A program made the position numbers and the translations under genes. A DNA stretch of 35,065 bases from a virus. The notes beneath the pieces are model-generated. The model did not search any database and was not told where the DNA came from. It worked only from the letters and a program-made list of their open reading frames with translations. Each line of letters begins with the position of its first letter. Position 1 is the first letter of the stretch. Below, in pieces: positions 15,752-22,436 of the stretch. The DNA lies in IMG/VR virus record IMGVR_UViG_3300025087_000219, positions 1-35,065 of that record; one strand, given 5' to 3'.

Positions 15752-16269
15752 AGCTCATAGTCGAATGAATAGATTTCAGTATCCCAGCTTATAAGTTCAG
15801 TATCCCACCTATATACAGGAACCACGTCGATAGTCGGGTCGTAATCATAATACCTTTTCACTGTCGGAGCGGCTGTCTGCATTTTAATAGAGTAAGCCAT
15901 ATCCTTGTGAGGCTTAACATCCGACTCCTTACAAAATACAGGGGTGTTGTAAAACCTAAATGAACCGTCATAGAACTCGACTAAAAAGCACCACCCGTAC
16001 ATGCTTGTTTTAAGTTGGTTTAGAATGTCGAGATTTATGAGGCTAAGTTCAAGCAGCAGGAAAGAAAGGCTGTGTTCCTGAGTTAACTTTCCCGACTTGC
16101 CTATCTTTAAAGTTGTCTCATACTCAGGTCTTTGTAAGTTTTCGATTAACACCTGAGACCCTGGACTGGTAAGGTCAGTTATTGCCGACGAGTTTAGCGG
16201 GTCATAAAATCGAAATGTTATGTCCTTGTTCTCATATAGAGTGATCCGTTTAACTCCGGCTTGGTACAT
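15748..16269 (-). CDS. Unknown tail-region protein, 173 residues
   Basis: I chose the ATG at 16269 (MYQAGVKRITLYENKDITF), one base after the stop of the upstream fibre gene. The open frame continues back to 16380, but that part overlaps the fibre gene and looks like its shadow. The protein is beta-rich with aromatic strands (WCFLVEFYDGSFRFYNTPVF) and ends with a repeated Trp-Asp-Thr-Glu (WDTELISWDTEIYSFDYEL). It may be a minor tail or baseplate protein. No family is recognised. Confidence 0.65.
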   Translation of the reverse strand: MYQAGVKRITLYENKDITFRFYDPLNSSAITDLTSPGSQVLIENLQRPEYETTLKIGKSGKLTQEHSLSFLLLELSLINLDILNQLKTSMYGWCFLVEFYDGSFRFYNTPVFCKESDVKPHKDMAYSIKMQTAAPTVKRYYDYDPTIDVVPVYRWDTELISWDTEIYSFDYEL

Positions 16270-16270
16270 T

Positions 16271-17500
16271 TTATAATGCTTTAGTAAACACGTGATACCA
16301 CCAATCAGTCCCATCTGAATAAACCCGGTACACAAGGGCCGTCCCGTTAGTATCTTTGATAAAGAACTGATAACCTGCACCCGCCGTGCTTGCTGTCAAT
16401 CCGCTTGCAGAATTTAATTCTGTTGCCGTAGGCGTCGCATCGGTTAAGGCTGCTGTGACGTGAAGGGTTTTTAACTGTCCTGCTGCAACAACATTCCCAG
16501 TGCCGGTGACTTTGAATTTTTCAGTTGTCTTTATAAGCAACATAAGCGTATCGCAATTTGAAGACACTCCATAATAAGGAATTGACCGTAATCCCGAAGT
16601 CTGCGAATGTGTTCCAGGTGCATCAGCCCCGGATGTTACATTTACACAAGCTGAAGCATTTATCCCGGATGTAGAGTTATAACTTCCGTAAGCCCCTGTA
16701 TCTGCTGTCAGGTTGAAAGTTCCGTAAGCATCTTTATTGTAAGTTATGTTATATGATGCGTGTGCTGCCTGTCCGTAAGTTTTAGTATATATACCATAGC
16801 GACCCACCGATGTCCCAGCATAGCTTGAGTTGACAACCAGCGCAACGGAATCTGAAGAGTTGATCTCAGCTCGTTTAATAAAAAATTTCCCTCCGCCTGT
16901 AATAGTGCTAACCTCCGTAGCTCCGTTTCTAAATCTAATTAATTTCTCTGTATATGATAAATCAGCTCTATTAGTGCCTCCATCACTCTTATACCCAATT
17001 AACGCGATAGCTGCATTACTTCCCATTGTTGTCCCTGAATAGCCGGTAAGGCTTAATGCACTTATTATCGGGGAATTTTTTGAAAAACCAGTTAAATTAA
17101 GACCACCAGATGTTGAACTATTGCCGGAAATTAACCCTATCGTATTAGTCGTGATTTGCGCACTGAACACGGATGAATAATCTGGTACTGTTACATCTAA
17201 ATCATGTAATTGCCAAGCTGGAATAACTGATCCGCTTGATGAAATAATTCCGTACCCGGTAAAAACAGGATTATACCTGCTTAAATTTCTTTCCCCCGTC
17301 CCATCACCCAAATAAAGCGAATCCCCGGAAACTCTCATCCAAGCCATAGCGTCACGGGATGAGTTGGTAATGTCCACCCTCGTACCCTTAACTTGAAGGG
17401 TATCCATCTTAGCTGTGGACTTTGAAGACTTGTAAATGAACTGAGCCTGAAGACTTAACCCCATCCCGGCTATAACTGCTAAAATCAGAATTTTTCTCAT
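16271..17500 (-). CDS. Signal-peptide-bearing fibre-like protein
   Basis: A 409-residue protein with an N-terminal Sec signal (MRK, hydrophobic residues 4-17, LQAQ cleavage region). It is followed by Ser/Thr/Gly-rich beta repeats (for example GSYNSTSGINAS and related units near 270-300) and a C-terminal knob-like segment with TELNSASGLT and GTDWWYHVFTKAL. The shaft-plus-knob design is that of a tail fibre, but the export signal is not expected on a virion part assembled in the cytoplasm. It may be displayed on or secreted from the infected cell, or the signal-like start may be a hydrophobic anchor. It lies in the fibre cluster, 15 bases after the preceding gene. Confidence 0.7.
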   Translation of the reverse strand: MRKILILAVIAGMGLSLQAQFIYKSSKSTAKMDTLQVKGTRVDITNSSRDAMAWMRVSGDSLYLGDGTGERNLSRYNPVFTGYGIISSSGSVIPAWQLHDLDVTVPDYSSVFSAQITTNTIGLISGNSSTSGGLNLTGFSKNSPIISALSLTGYSGTTMGSNAAIALIGYKSDGGTNRADLSYTEKLIRFRNGATEVSTITGGGKFFIKRAEINSSDSVALVVNSSYAGTSVGRYGIYTKTYGQAAHASYNITYNKDAYGTFNLTADTGAYGSYNSTSGINASACVNVTSGADAPGTHSQTSGLRSIPYYGVSSNCDTLMLLIKTTEKFKVTGTGNVVAAGQLKTLHVTAALTDATPTATELNSASGLTASTAGAGYQFFIKDTNGTALVYRVYSDGTDWWYHVFTKAL

Positions 17501-17515
17501 ATCTTGAATATTTGT

Positions 17516-17878
17516 TTAAACTTCTATTAGTGCCACATAACTAAAATTCCCGGCACTACCTACATTAATAGTGAACCCGTTTGCATCCTGAGCCGCTATC
17601 TCGATTCCTAACCCTTCATTATCAATTATCACAAGAGCTGCATCGGCTGTAAATTCAGAGCTGTATAAAATAACCTGGTACGGTGCTCCCGTTGCAGCTA
17701 CATCTTTTGCAGCTCTAAGTAAACTCGCAGGGGTGACTATCGAGGCTTCTAAATCAGCTACCCTGGTGAATAGCTCCGTCAGGTCGGCAACTATCGCAAG
17801 GCCTCCAACTCTTATTTTACTTCCTGATCCGTCATTCGCCGCTGCACCCATCGCAGCCGTTAAAAATGTTTGTGCCAT
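17516..17878 (-). CDS. Small Ala/Gly-rich virion protein
   Basis: A 120-residue protein. The N-terminus (AMGAAANDGSGSKIRVGG) is followed by a coiled-coil-like helix (about 27-45, LTELFTRVADLEAS) and a beta-rich C-terminal part (GFTINVGSAGNFSYVALIEV). This helix-then-beta layout is seen in small fibre or spike components that trimerise. It lies between the putative tail terminator and the signal-peptide fibre gene. There is no signal peptide; family not recognised. Confidence 0.6.
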   Translation of the reverse strand: MAQTFLTAAMGAAANDGSGSKIRVGGLAIVADLTELFTRVADLEASIVTPASLLRAAKDVAATGAPYQVILYSSEFTADAALVIIDNEGLGIEIAAQDANGFTINVGSAGNFSYVALIEV

Positions 17879-17881
17879 GTT

Positions 17882-18325
17882 TTAAAATGTTACGACTTCG
17901 TTATAATTAACCGACATCTCAAGAGCCACCCCCGTCAAGTTGGAAGTGAACACGTGAAACATTGGCGTTACTTTATATTTTTGATTATTGCCTGTTAATC
18001 GGATAGGAAGCTCTTGATAAAGCCTTGCTGCCACCCTGTCAGCATACACTTCCATGCTTACCCGGATGTCCTCAGACTGTGAGTCGGTGTTCTCTACTGA
18101 ATCCAGACTCAAAAAGGAAATCAAAATCCGGGAATCCTTAAGTACGTTATTATTTTTCTGAATGCTACCCTCCCTGGGGAGTTCATTGTCGAGAATGATA
18201 AGAGGGAAATCCGTGACCCCGGCAAGAAACGCCTGCACGTTGGCCGAAAATTTGGAAGATAGGGTGAAAGTGGCATCCGGGTATAACTCGTTAACAATCG
18301 TGCTGATGTCGGTTATCAAACTCAT
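17882..18325 (-). CDS. Probable tail terminator / tail completion protein
   Basis: A 147-residue alpha/beta protein starting MSLITDISTIVNELYPDATFTLSS, with an N-terminal helix and then several strands (SRILISFLSLDSVE) and a helix containing VYADRVAARLYQELP. Tail terminators (gpU/HK97-gp10 fold) are of this size and cap the tail tube at the head-proximal end. The ATG overlaps the stop of the frameshifted chaperone extension by four bases (ATGA). Assignment is from size, fold pattern and neighbours. Confidence 0.5.
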   Translation of the reverse strand: MSLITDISTIVNELYPDATFTLSSKFSANVQAFLAGVTDFPLIILDNELPREGSIQKNNNVLKDSRILISFLSLDSVENTDSQSEDIRVSMEVYADRVAARLYQELPIRLTGNNQKYKVTPMFHVFTSNLTGVALEMSVNYNEVVTF

Positions 18326-18582
18326 TTCTTTCGCCCTTGTTTTGCCTTAAGCTCCATGAACTTTTGCTCAAAATTAGATTTTTCTAAATTAGAAAGCAAA
18401 ATTTTTGTGCAAAAACTATCATCACTCTCAAGAATCTTTTCATAATCCGCACTCAATAGACTACTCAGGGTTTGAATTTCTAAGTAATTTGAGTACGTGT
18501 TGAGCCTTTCCACGCCCGCAGCTTTCTTAAGTTCTCCATCTTTATCAAACCCGGAAGCCAACTTAAATAACGTTGCCCGCTT
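18322..18582 (-). CDS. GT-type extension of the tail-assembly chaperone (-1 frame)
   Basis: A -1 frame open from the slippery region to the TGA at 18322, about 86 residues when entered at the A7 site. It contains KLASGFDKDGELKKAAGVERL and a helical, charged C-terminus ending in GRKK. Within it there is no early ATG, only a TTG, so independent initiation is unlikely. By analogy with lambda gpG/gpGT, translation should reach it by ribosomes that slip back one base on the upstream gene. The fused product would be 238 residues. In other phages the T part recruits the tail-tube protein. Confidence 0.75.
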   Translation of the reverse strand, partial: KRATLFKLASGFDKDGELKKAAGVERLNTYSNYLEIQTLSSLLSADYEKILESDDSFCTKILLSNLEKSNFEQKFMELKAKQGRKK

Positions 18583-19037
18583 TTTTTGCCAGCCTTGTAG
18601 TTCTGAAAGAAAAAAAAACCGGCAGGCAAAACCAACTCGAAAGGCTGTTCCAAGTACGATGCCTCCAAAACAGCAACCTGATCGCTATTATTACTTCGTG
18701 CCTGAGCAACAGCCAGGCAAAACACAAGTAACTCATAACCCGTCTTCCCGGAATTTTCCACCTGGTGGCGTTGACCGACGGTATCAATAAGTTTCGTGTA
18801 GTCAAAATTTTTAGGCCGGGGCAGTTTGGTTATGTCAGGAATGGTTCCGATAGCGGCTTCAACTACTGAGGAGGTGACTGCGAAAAATGCTGAGTTTAGA
18901 TCCGCTCCGGTTTGCCAGGCGATATACTTAACTGTTGTAAGGCCTTCGATTTTTGACAGTTCAAGAAACTCCGCTGTGTTGAGTTCTGAAATGGATTTGA
19001 TTTTGTAGCTTTTTTCAGCAATTTTTATAGGTATCAT
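18480..19037 (-). CDS. Tail-assembly chaperone (G-like)
   Basis: A 185-residue, mainly helical soluble protein (MIPIKIAEKSYKIKSISELN, then helices through 150), placed after the large terminase and before the tail genes. The zero-frame product ends with about 33 residues (from SGQRYLSWLPG) after the A7 run. A second frame (18322-18582) overlaps and is reached by a -1 shift. This arrangement is the known signature of G/GT chaperones, which bind and shape the tape measure protein before tail assembly. The N-terminal hydrophobic-basic start is not a signal peptide. The tape measure gene is about 7 kb away, farther than usual. Confidence 0.7.
   Translation of the reverse strand: MIPIKIAEKSYKIKSISELNTAEFLELSKIEGLTTVKYIAWQTGADLNSAFFAVTSSVVEAAIGTIPDITKLPRPKNFDYTKLIDTVGQRHQVENSGKTGYELLVFCLAVAQARSNNSDQVAVLEASYLEQPFELVLPAGFFFFQNYKAGKKSGQRYLSWLPGLIKMENLRKLRAWKGSTRTQIT
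18581..18587 (-). promoter_or_regulatory. Candidate -1 frameshift site, A7 run
   Basis: In the coding strand the zero frame reads GGC AAA AAA AGC GGG at 18590-18576. Slipping back one base at the second AAA gives AAG CGG GCA and enters the open -1 frame. The two frames differ by exactly -1, as expected for G/GT. C-AAA-AAA is a weaker heptamer than A-AAA-AAG, so the T9C run just upstream may be the main site. Confidence 0.65.
18609..18618 (-). promoter_or_regulatory. Candidate -1 frameshift site, T9C run
   Basis: The coding strand has nine T then C. In the zero frame this reads GGT TTT TTT TTC TTT, so T-TTT-TTC (18615-18609) is a perfect X-XXY-YYZ heptamer. After a -1 slip the frame is open with no stop through the A7 run to 18322. 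Both possible shifts give a product of the same length, 238 residues. Confidence 0.55.
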
Positions 19038-19052
19038 TTTCTTTAGGTTTTC

Positions 19053-19084
19053 GGGCTGGCCTGCCCTTTTTTTTATTTTTTTTT
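19053..19084 (+). terminator. Terminator-like hairpin facing the plus strand
   Basis: On the plus strand GGGC-TGGCCT-GCCC (19053-19066) is followed at once by eight T, an A and a further T-rich run. This has the form of an intrinsic terminator for plus-strand transcripts, although all genes are on the minus strand. It lies in the gap between the terminase large subunit and the chaperone gene. The stem is only four perfect pairs, so strength is uncertain. Confidence 0.4.
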
Positions 19085-19086
19085 TA

Positions 19087-20289
19087 TTATAACGGTCGGA
19101 TGCTTCGGCGGTAAAATCTCAACCCGTAAGTCACGGGGTCAAAAATATGGTCGTCTTTGTCTTCCGGTTCATTGAGTGACTTACCTGTTGATTTATCGAC
19201 TGCCCATTTATGGTTCGAAAATTCGTTGATAGCATTCTTTGAGTCTTCATGCAGAAATATTTCAAACTCCATCAACCTTTCAAGACCATCTATTTTCGAA
19301 CCCTCGCCCTTAGTCGATCCTAAAACGGAAATACCTGCCATCTCTAACTCAAATTTCTTATCCCTCCGAGCCGAATCGCAGATAACAAAAGAATTCTCAG
19401 GGTTTACTTTTAAAATATAATCAATGAGTTTTGAGTTTAAAATATTTGGCTGATAAATATGTTCCTTCAGGTAAAGCCGGTTTAAATCCCCGTCAATATG
19501 CATTTCAGTTAGGGTCGTAGGATCATTACCACCCCAGTCAATAACCCATAATTTATACAAATCACATTCCGGTAATTCCTTGTAAATCTTCCAGTTCTTA
19601 ATGATAACCCCCTCATGAGCTGTCCTAACTCCAAGTCCGTACACTTTCCACCTGAAATCATCTGCTGTTCCCTGGGCAATGTTGGTCGGCGTTGGCTCAT
19701 AGCTTAAAATCTTATTGCGCTCGTTAACAGAAATATAAGGGTTATCCAAAAAAGTTGAGTGAAAGAACACCACGTCCGACCGCTTGCATACTTTTTCATA
19801 CACCCAGTGTTCAGTGCGTTTCGGGTTATAATCCAAAATAAAAAATTTTCTGCAACGCTGTTCGAGCTGATCGAAAGCCATGTTAGGCTGGTCCAGGACC
19901 TCATTCATCCAGAACAGCCAACTCCCTGCCCCTTCGAGCCGGTCATGATCATCTGATCCGATTAAATGAATTTTGTTGTCTAAAATCTGAAACTCAGTAA
20001 CGTTCTTTGTATCTAAAAAAGGCGATCTTATCCCGAAATCAGGAAGTCGCCTGTTGAAGTCGTCGTATAGAGTAGTTTTGAAAGATGTGTAAGTGTCCCT
20101 GGTAATAACTATTTTTTCATTCTTAAACTTCCTTGCACTGAAATAAGGGAGGCTGTCAATGATGCTCCATGTTTTGCCTGATCGGCTGGAACCTTCGAGA
20201 ACTACACCAGCGGCCCCCTGGTTATAAGCTTTGACTATCTCACGAAAATTAGGATTTATCAATCTCCTCATCGGAAGGGAATAAATCAT
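19087..20289 (-). CDS. Terminase large subunit
   Basis: A 400-residue packaging motor. The ATPase domain has a Walker A motif GSSRSGKT (residues 33-40) and a hydrophobic Walker B-like LFWMNE (about 125-131). The C-terminal nuclease domain has VIDWGGNDP (about 247-255), ICDSARRD (about 304-311) and DDHIFDPVTYG (about 381-391), whose acidic residues bind the metal. It cuts concatemeric DNA and pumps it through the portal. It overlaps the small subunit gene; the ATG at 20289 gives 41 bases of overlap, the internal Met at 20271 gives 23. Four hundred residues is short but acceptable for this class. Confidence 0.93.
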   Translation of the reverse strand: MIYSLPMRRLINPNFREIVKAYNQGAAGVVLEGSSRSGKTWSIIDSLPYFSARKFKNEKIVITRDTYTSFKTTLYDDFNRRLPDFGIRSPFLDTKNVTEFQILDNKIHLIGSDDHDRLEGAGSWLFWMNEVLDQPNMAFDQLEQRCRKFFILDYNPKRTEHWVYEKVCKRSDVVFFHSTFLDNPYISVNERNKILSYEPTPTNIAQGTADDFRWKVYGLGVRTAHEGVIIKNWKIYKELPECDLYKLWVIDWGGNDPTTLTEMHIDGDLNRLYLKEHIYQPNILNSKLIDYILKVNPENSFVICDSARRDKKFELEMAGISVLGSTKGEGSKIDGLERLMEFEIFLHEDSKNAINEFSNHKWAVDKSTGKSLNEPEDKDDHIFDPVTYGLRFYRRSIRPL

Positions 20290-20764
20290 TTAATGTCTTG
20301 CGGGAATCACTGAGCCTAAGGCTCTGGTCAATGAACTGCTGATCTTTCTCTCCGAGTTGTTTCATTCGCCATATGGCAGGAGCTGCCGGGGCCTGGTCTT
20401 TCATGGCAAGCCGGTTGACCCTTCTAACTATCTGTTCCATAATGTCTTGTTTTATTGAACGCAGAATATCGTGAGTATCAACAAGATGGTCAAATGTACG
20501 GGATGGAATAGCGGTCTTATATTTAGCGTCTTGAAGGCATAAGCAGTCTTCATTTTCGGTCGCAAATTTCAAAGCATCCTCAAAACGTGGGAGTGCATTT
20601 TCGAGGTTGTAAACCTCTGAGTACTTATGTCCGGGTTCAAATACCATGACGTAGAGTTTAGAAAGCCCAAAGATAAATAGAAAAATTAACAATGTCAAGA
20701 GGGCAAGGAAAATGATCAGATGAGGCATGAGGTTACGGGTGTTATGACGTGAGTAGTGGTGCAT
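20249..20764 (-). CDS. Terminase small subunit, with possible N-terminal membrane segment
   Basis: The frame from ATG 20764 gives 171 residues. Residues 40-171 look like a Bacteroidota phage small terminase: CLCLQDAKYKTAIPSRTF (a helix-turn-helix-like DNA-recognition region) and IWRMKQLGEKDQQ near the end, followed by an acidic tail. Residues 14-38 are a strongly hydrophobic helix, odd for a DNA-binding packaging protein. An internal ATG at 20647 (MVFEPGHKYSEVYNL) would give a normal 132-residue protein. The first ATG lies only 12 bases after the preceding stop, so both starts are plausible. It precedes and overlaps the large subunit gene. Confidence 0.8.
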   Translation of the reverse strand: MHHYSRHNTRNLMPHLIIFLALLTLLIFLFIFGLSKLYVMVFEPGHKYSEVYNLENALPRFEDALKFATENEDCLCLQDAKYKTAIPSRTFDHLVDTHDILRSIKQDIMEQIVRRVNRLAMKDQAPAAPAIWRMKQLGEKDQQFIDQSLRLSDSRKTLNDLFPSDEEIDKS

Positions 20765-20776
20765 GGTGGTTTGTTT

Positions 20777-21241
20777 TTACTCATAAAATCCCTGGGAAAT
20801 GAATTTACCGGAGGAGTTGAATCTTACACCGCTATATGCTTCAAACCTTTCATCTATGTCATCATGAAGGCTTATGTAATATTCTTTATTTATTTGCAAG
20901 GGCGGTCTCTCAATCTCAATCCCGAAGCTCTTGTACAGCTCAATGAACCTGTCCATGTCGGAGGCTTGCTCTGTTTTCTCTTTCCCTTCAAGTTCAGCTG
21001 TGAGGCGGAGGATTTCGGGTTCGTTTTGCTTTCGAATAGCTATCCATAATCCTATCTCATTATTAGGCCATAAAAAAGAGTTATCAATAAATACATCGAA
21101 TTGTTTTATTGCAATCAATTTGAAAAACTCATAAGATGGAATTCGATTATTCCTATTCCTCACCCACCTGTCAGTAGCTTTGTACATGTCGAGAATAAAC
21201 CGGAACTTAGCCGGTATGTCATTTGCTGTTATTGTTTTCAT
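20777..21241 (-). CDS. Unknown soluble protein, 154 residues
   Basis: No family recognised. The protein is rich in charged and aromatic residues, with an N-terminal helix (ITANDIPAKFRFILDMY), a segment RNRNNRIPSYEFFKLI, a central acidic helix and a C-terminus NSSGKFISQGFYE. No signal peptide or membrane helix is present. It is the first gene after an intergenic region of about 140 bases and is followed by the terminase, so it may be regulatory or part of the late transition, but this is only context. Confidence 0.65.
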   Translation of the reverse strand: MKTITANDIPAKFRFILDMYKATDRWVRNRNNRIPSYEFFKLIAIKQFDVFIDNSFLWPNNEIGLWIAIRKQNEPEILRLTAELEGKEKTEQASDMDRFIELYKSFGIEIERPPLQINKEYYISLHDDIDERFEAYSGVRFNSSGKFISQGFYE

Positions 21242-21380
21242 TGTTATTTATTTTAAGGTTTATCAATAAGTTCAGAAATAGTATTCCAGTCACTTTCCAT
21301 TATTGTATAATTACAATTTACACAATGTTGTGAATAATATCGGTTTTGCTTTCATGGCTTATGATTTAGTTTGGTTCTGG
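21242..21380. other. Intergenic region with short inverted repeats
   Basis: This 139-base gap separates the small accessory genes from the terminase region. It holds two short inverted repeats, TTGTA-TAAT-TACAA (21303-21316) and CACAA-TG-TTGTG (21321-21332). On the minus strand a 14-codon frame at 21355-21311 begins MKAKPILFTT, a start typical of ASCH-domain proteins, and stops at once. No good TTTG...TAnnTTTG promoter was found. It could hold an operator or a late-gene control site. Confidence 0.4.
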
Positions 21381-21635
21381 TTATTTTATTTTAACGTAAA
21401 TAGTATCAATTACCTCACCATTTTCAACTACCTGCTGGATTTTATACACAGGATTGCCCTTGAGATAAGAGATTGAGGTTTCTTTTTCGGATTTCATTTG
21501 CATAGCCAATAACAATAAAAGAATGGCGACCATAATAAAATAAGCTCTTATAAAGCTTTCAAGTTCTTTATATCGAAACATATAGAACATTCCAATAATA
21601 AGCAGGATAAGTCCGATAATTAATAATGTTATCAT
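21381..21635 (-). CDS. Small membrane protein with two helices
   Basis: I chose the ATG at 21635, just after the stop of the previous gene (21640), giving 84 residues; the longer frame to 21695 would overlap that gene. Residues 1-20 and about 27-46 are hydrophobic helices with a short charged loop (RYKELES). A charged C-terminal domain of about 36 residues follows (YLKGNPVYKIQQVVENGEV). It should sit in the inner membrane with most of the rest on one side. Function unknown; possible roles are superinfection exclusion or other membrane effects, which are inferences only. Confidence 0.6.
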   Translation of the reverse strand: MITLLIIGLILLIIGMFYMFRYKELESFIRAYFIMVAILLLLLAMQMKSEKETSISYLKGNPVYKIQQVVENGEVIDTIYVKIK

Positions 21636-21639
21636 AGCT

Positions 21640-22098
21640 TTATGATTTAGTTTGTTTTTCGATTTCGGATTTGAACCAGTCAAATAATTGTCCATAAGTC
21701 ATATTCCCATTATCACATAATGCAATAAAGTCAGGTTTAATCTTCTCCCAATCAATCTCCCTGCTGTTGGCTTCGTGGTAGAGTTTGGCGTATTCGTGCA
21801 TGGCATTAATAATATCATCTTTCATAGTAACAGGGAATACCCAATTATAACTATATAACACATCTTCCGGCTTTAGCAGTTCCTTCCATTCCGGCGTATC
21901 CTGAATCTTGCCTATTTCAGCACTTGGCAGTTTGGCTGGTTCGGGTTGTGATTCTTCAAGTTGCTTAATTCTATTAAGAAAATCTTTATACTTTCCGTAT
22001 GTAGTTCTACTTCTAATAGTACCATTTTCAACCCTATTTGTAAAATATTGAATAAGTTCAATAGCTTCCTTGTAATTTTTTAATGTATTTGTTTTCAT
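21640..22098 (-). CDS. Unknown protein of the accessory cluster, 152 residues
   Basis: The start at 22098 (MKTNTLKNYKEAIELIQYFTN) follows the stop of the preceding gene by four bases; a longer frame to 22131 would overlap it. The protein is helical and charged, with a long N-terminal helix (about 1-60), a linker, and a C-terminal part containing DWEKIKPDFIALCDNG and FDWFKSEIEKQ. The segment YAKLYHEAN resembles small unknown proteins common in Bacteroidota phages. No catalytic motif is visible. Confidence 0.6.
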   Translation of the reverse strand: MKTNTLKNYKEAIELIQYFTNRVENGTIRSRTTYGKYKDFLNRIKQLEESQPEPAKLPSAEIGKIQDTPEWKELLKPEDVLYSYNWVFPVTMKDDIINAMHEYAKLYHEANSREIDWEKIKPDFIALCDNGNMTYGQLFDWFKSEIEKQTKS

Positions 22099-22102
22099 AG
22101 CT

Positions 22103-22432
22103 TTATTTATTTTCAATATTAATTTTCCCATCCCTAACAGCTTTTGCGCCGGCTTGGTAGGCAGACAATACTAATACAGCAGTATCTATTCCGTCCCCAT
22201 TCAATTGCTCTGTATATTCACATGAAGCATTCTCAATATCCTCATCGCTGGGCTTTGGATCATTAACTGGTAAATCTTCCTTTATTCGTTTAAATATTGC
22301 TTCAAGTTGATTTTCCTTATAAGGTTTTAAGTAAACCAATTCCCATCCTTCATCTCCGTATTCATTTAATACAGAAAGTGTCATCGGAATTATAATATCT
22401 CCTACTACTTTATACTCGAACTTTTTTATCAT
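22103..22432 (-). CDS. DUF4177-like small protein
   Basis: A 109-residue protein. Residues 1-50 match the DUF4177 pattern, with KFEYKVVGDI at the start and LNEYGDEGWELVYL (about 22-35) followed by a terminal strand (LEAIFKRI). The second half (DPKPSDEDIENASCEYTEQL) is an unrelated acidic helix. DUF4177 proteins are short, of unknown function and occur in bacteria and phages. It starts five bases after the preceding stop. No membrane segment is visible. Confidence 0.65.
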   Translation of the reverse strand: MIKKFEYKVVGDIIIPMTLSVLNEYGDEGWELVYLKPYKENQLEAIFKRIKEDLPVNDPKPSDEDIENASCEYTEQLNGDGIDTAVLVLSAYQAGAKAVRDGKINIENK

Positions 22433-22436
22433 GGTT

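Noticed and set aside
16270-16380. N-terminal extension of the 173-residue tail protein
   Set aside because: The extra 37 residues overlap the end of the fibre gene; the ATG at 16269 follows the fibre stop by one base.
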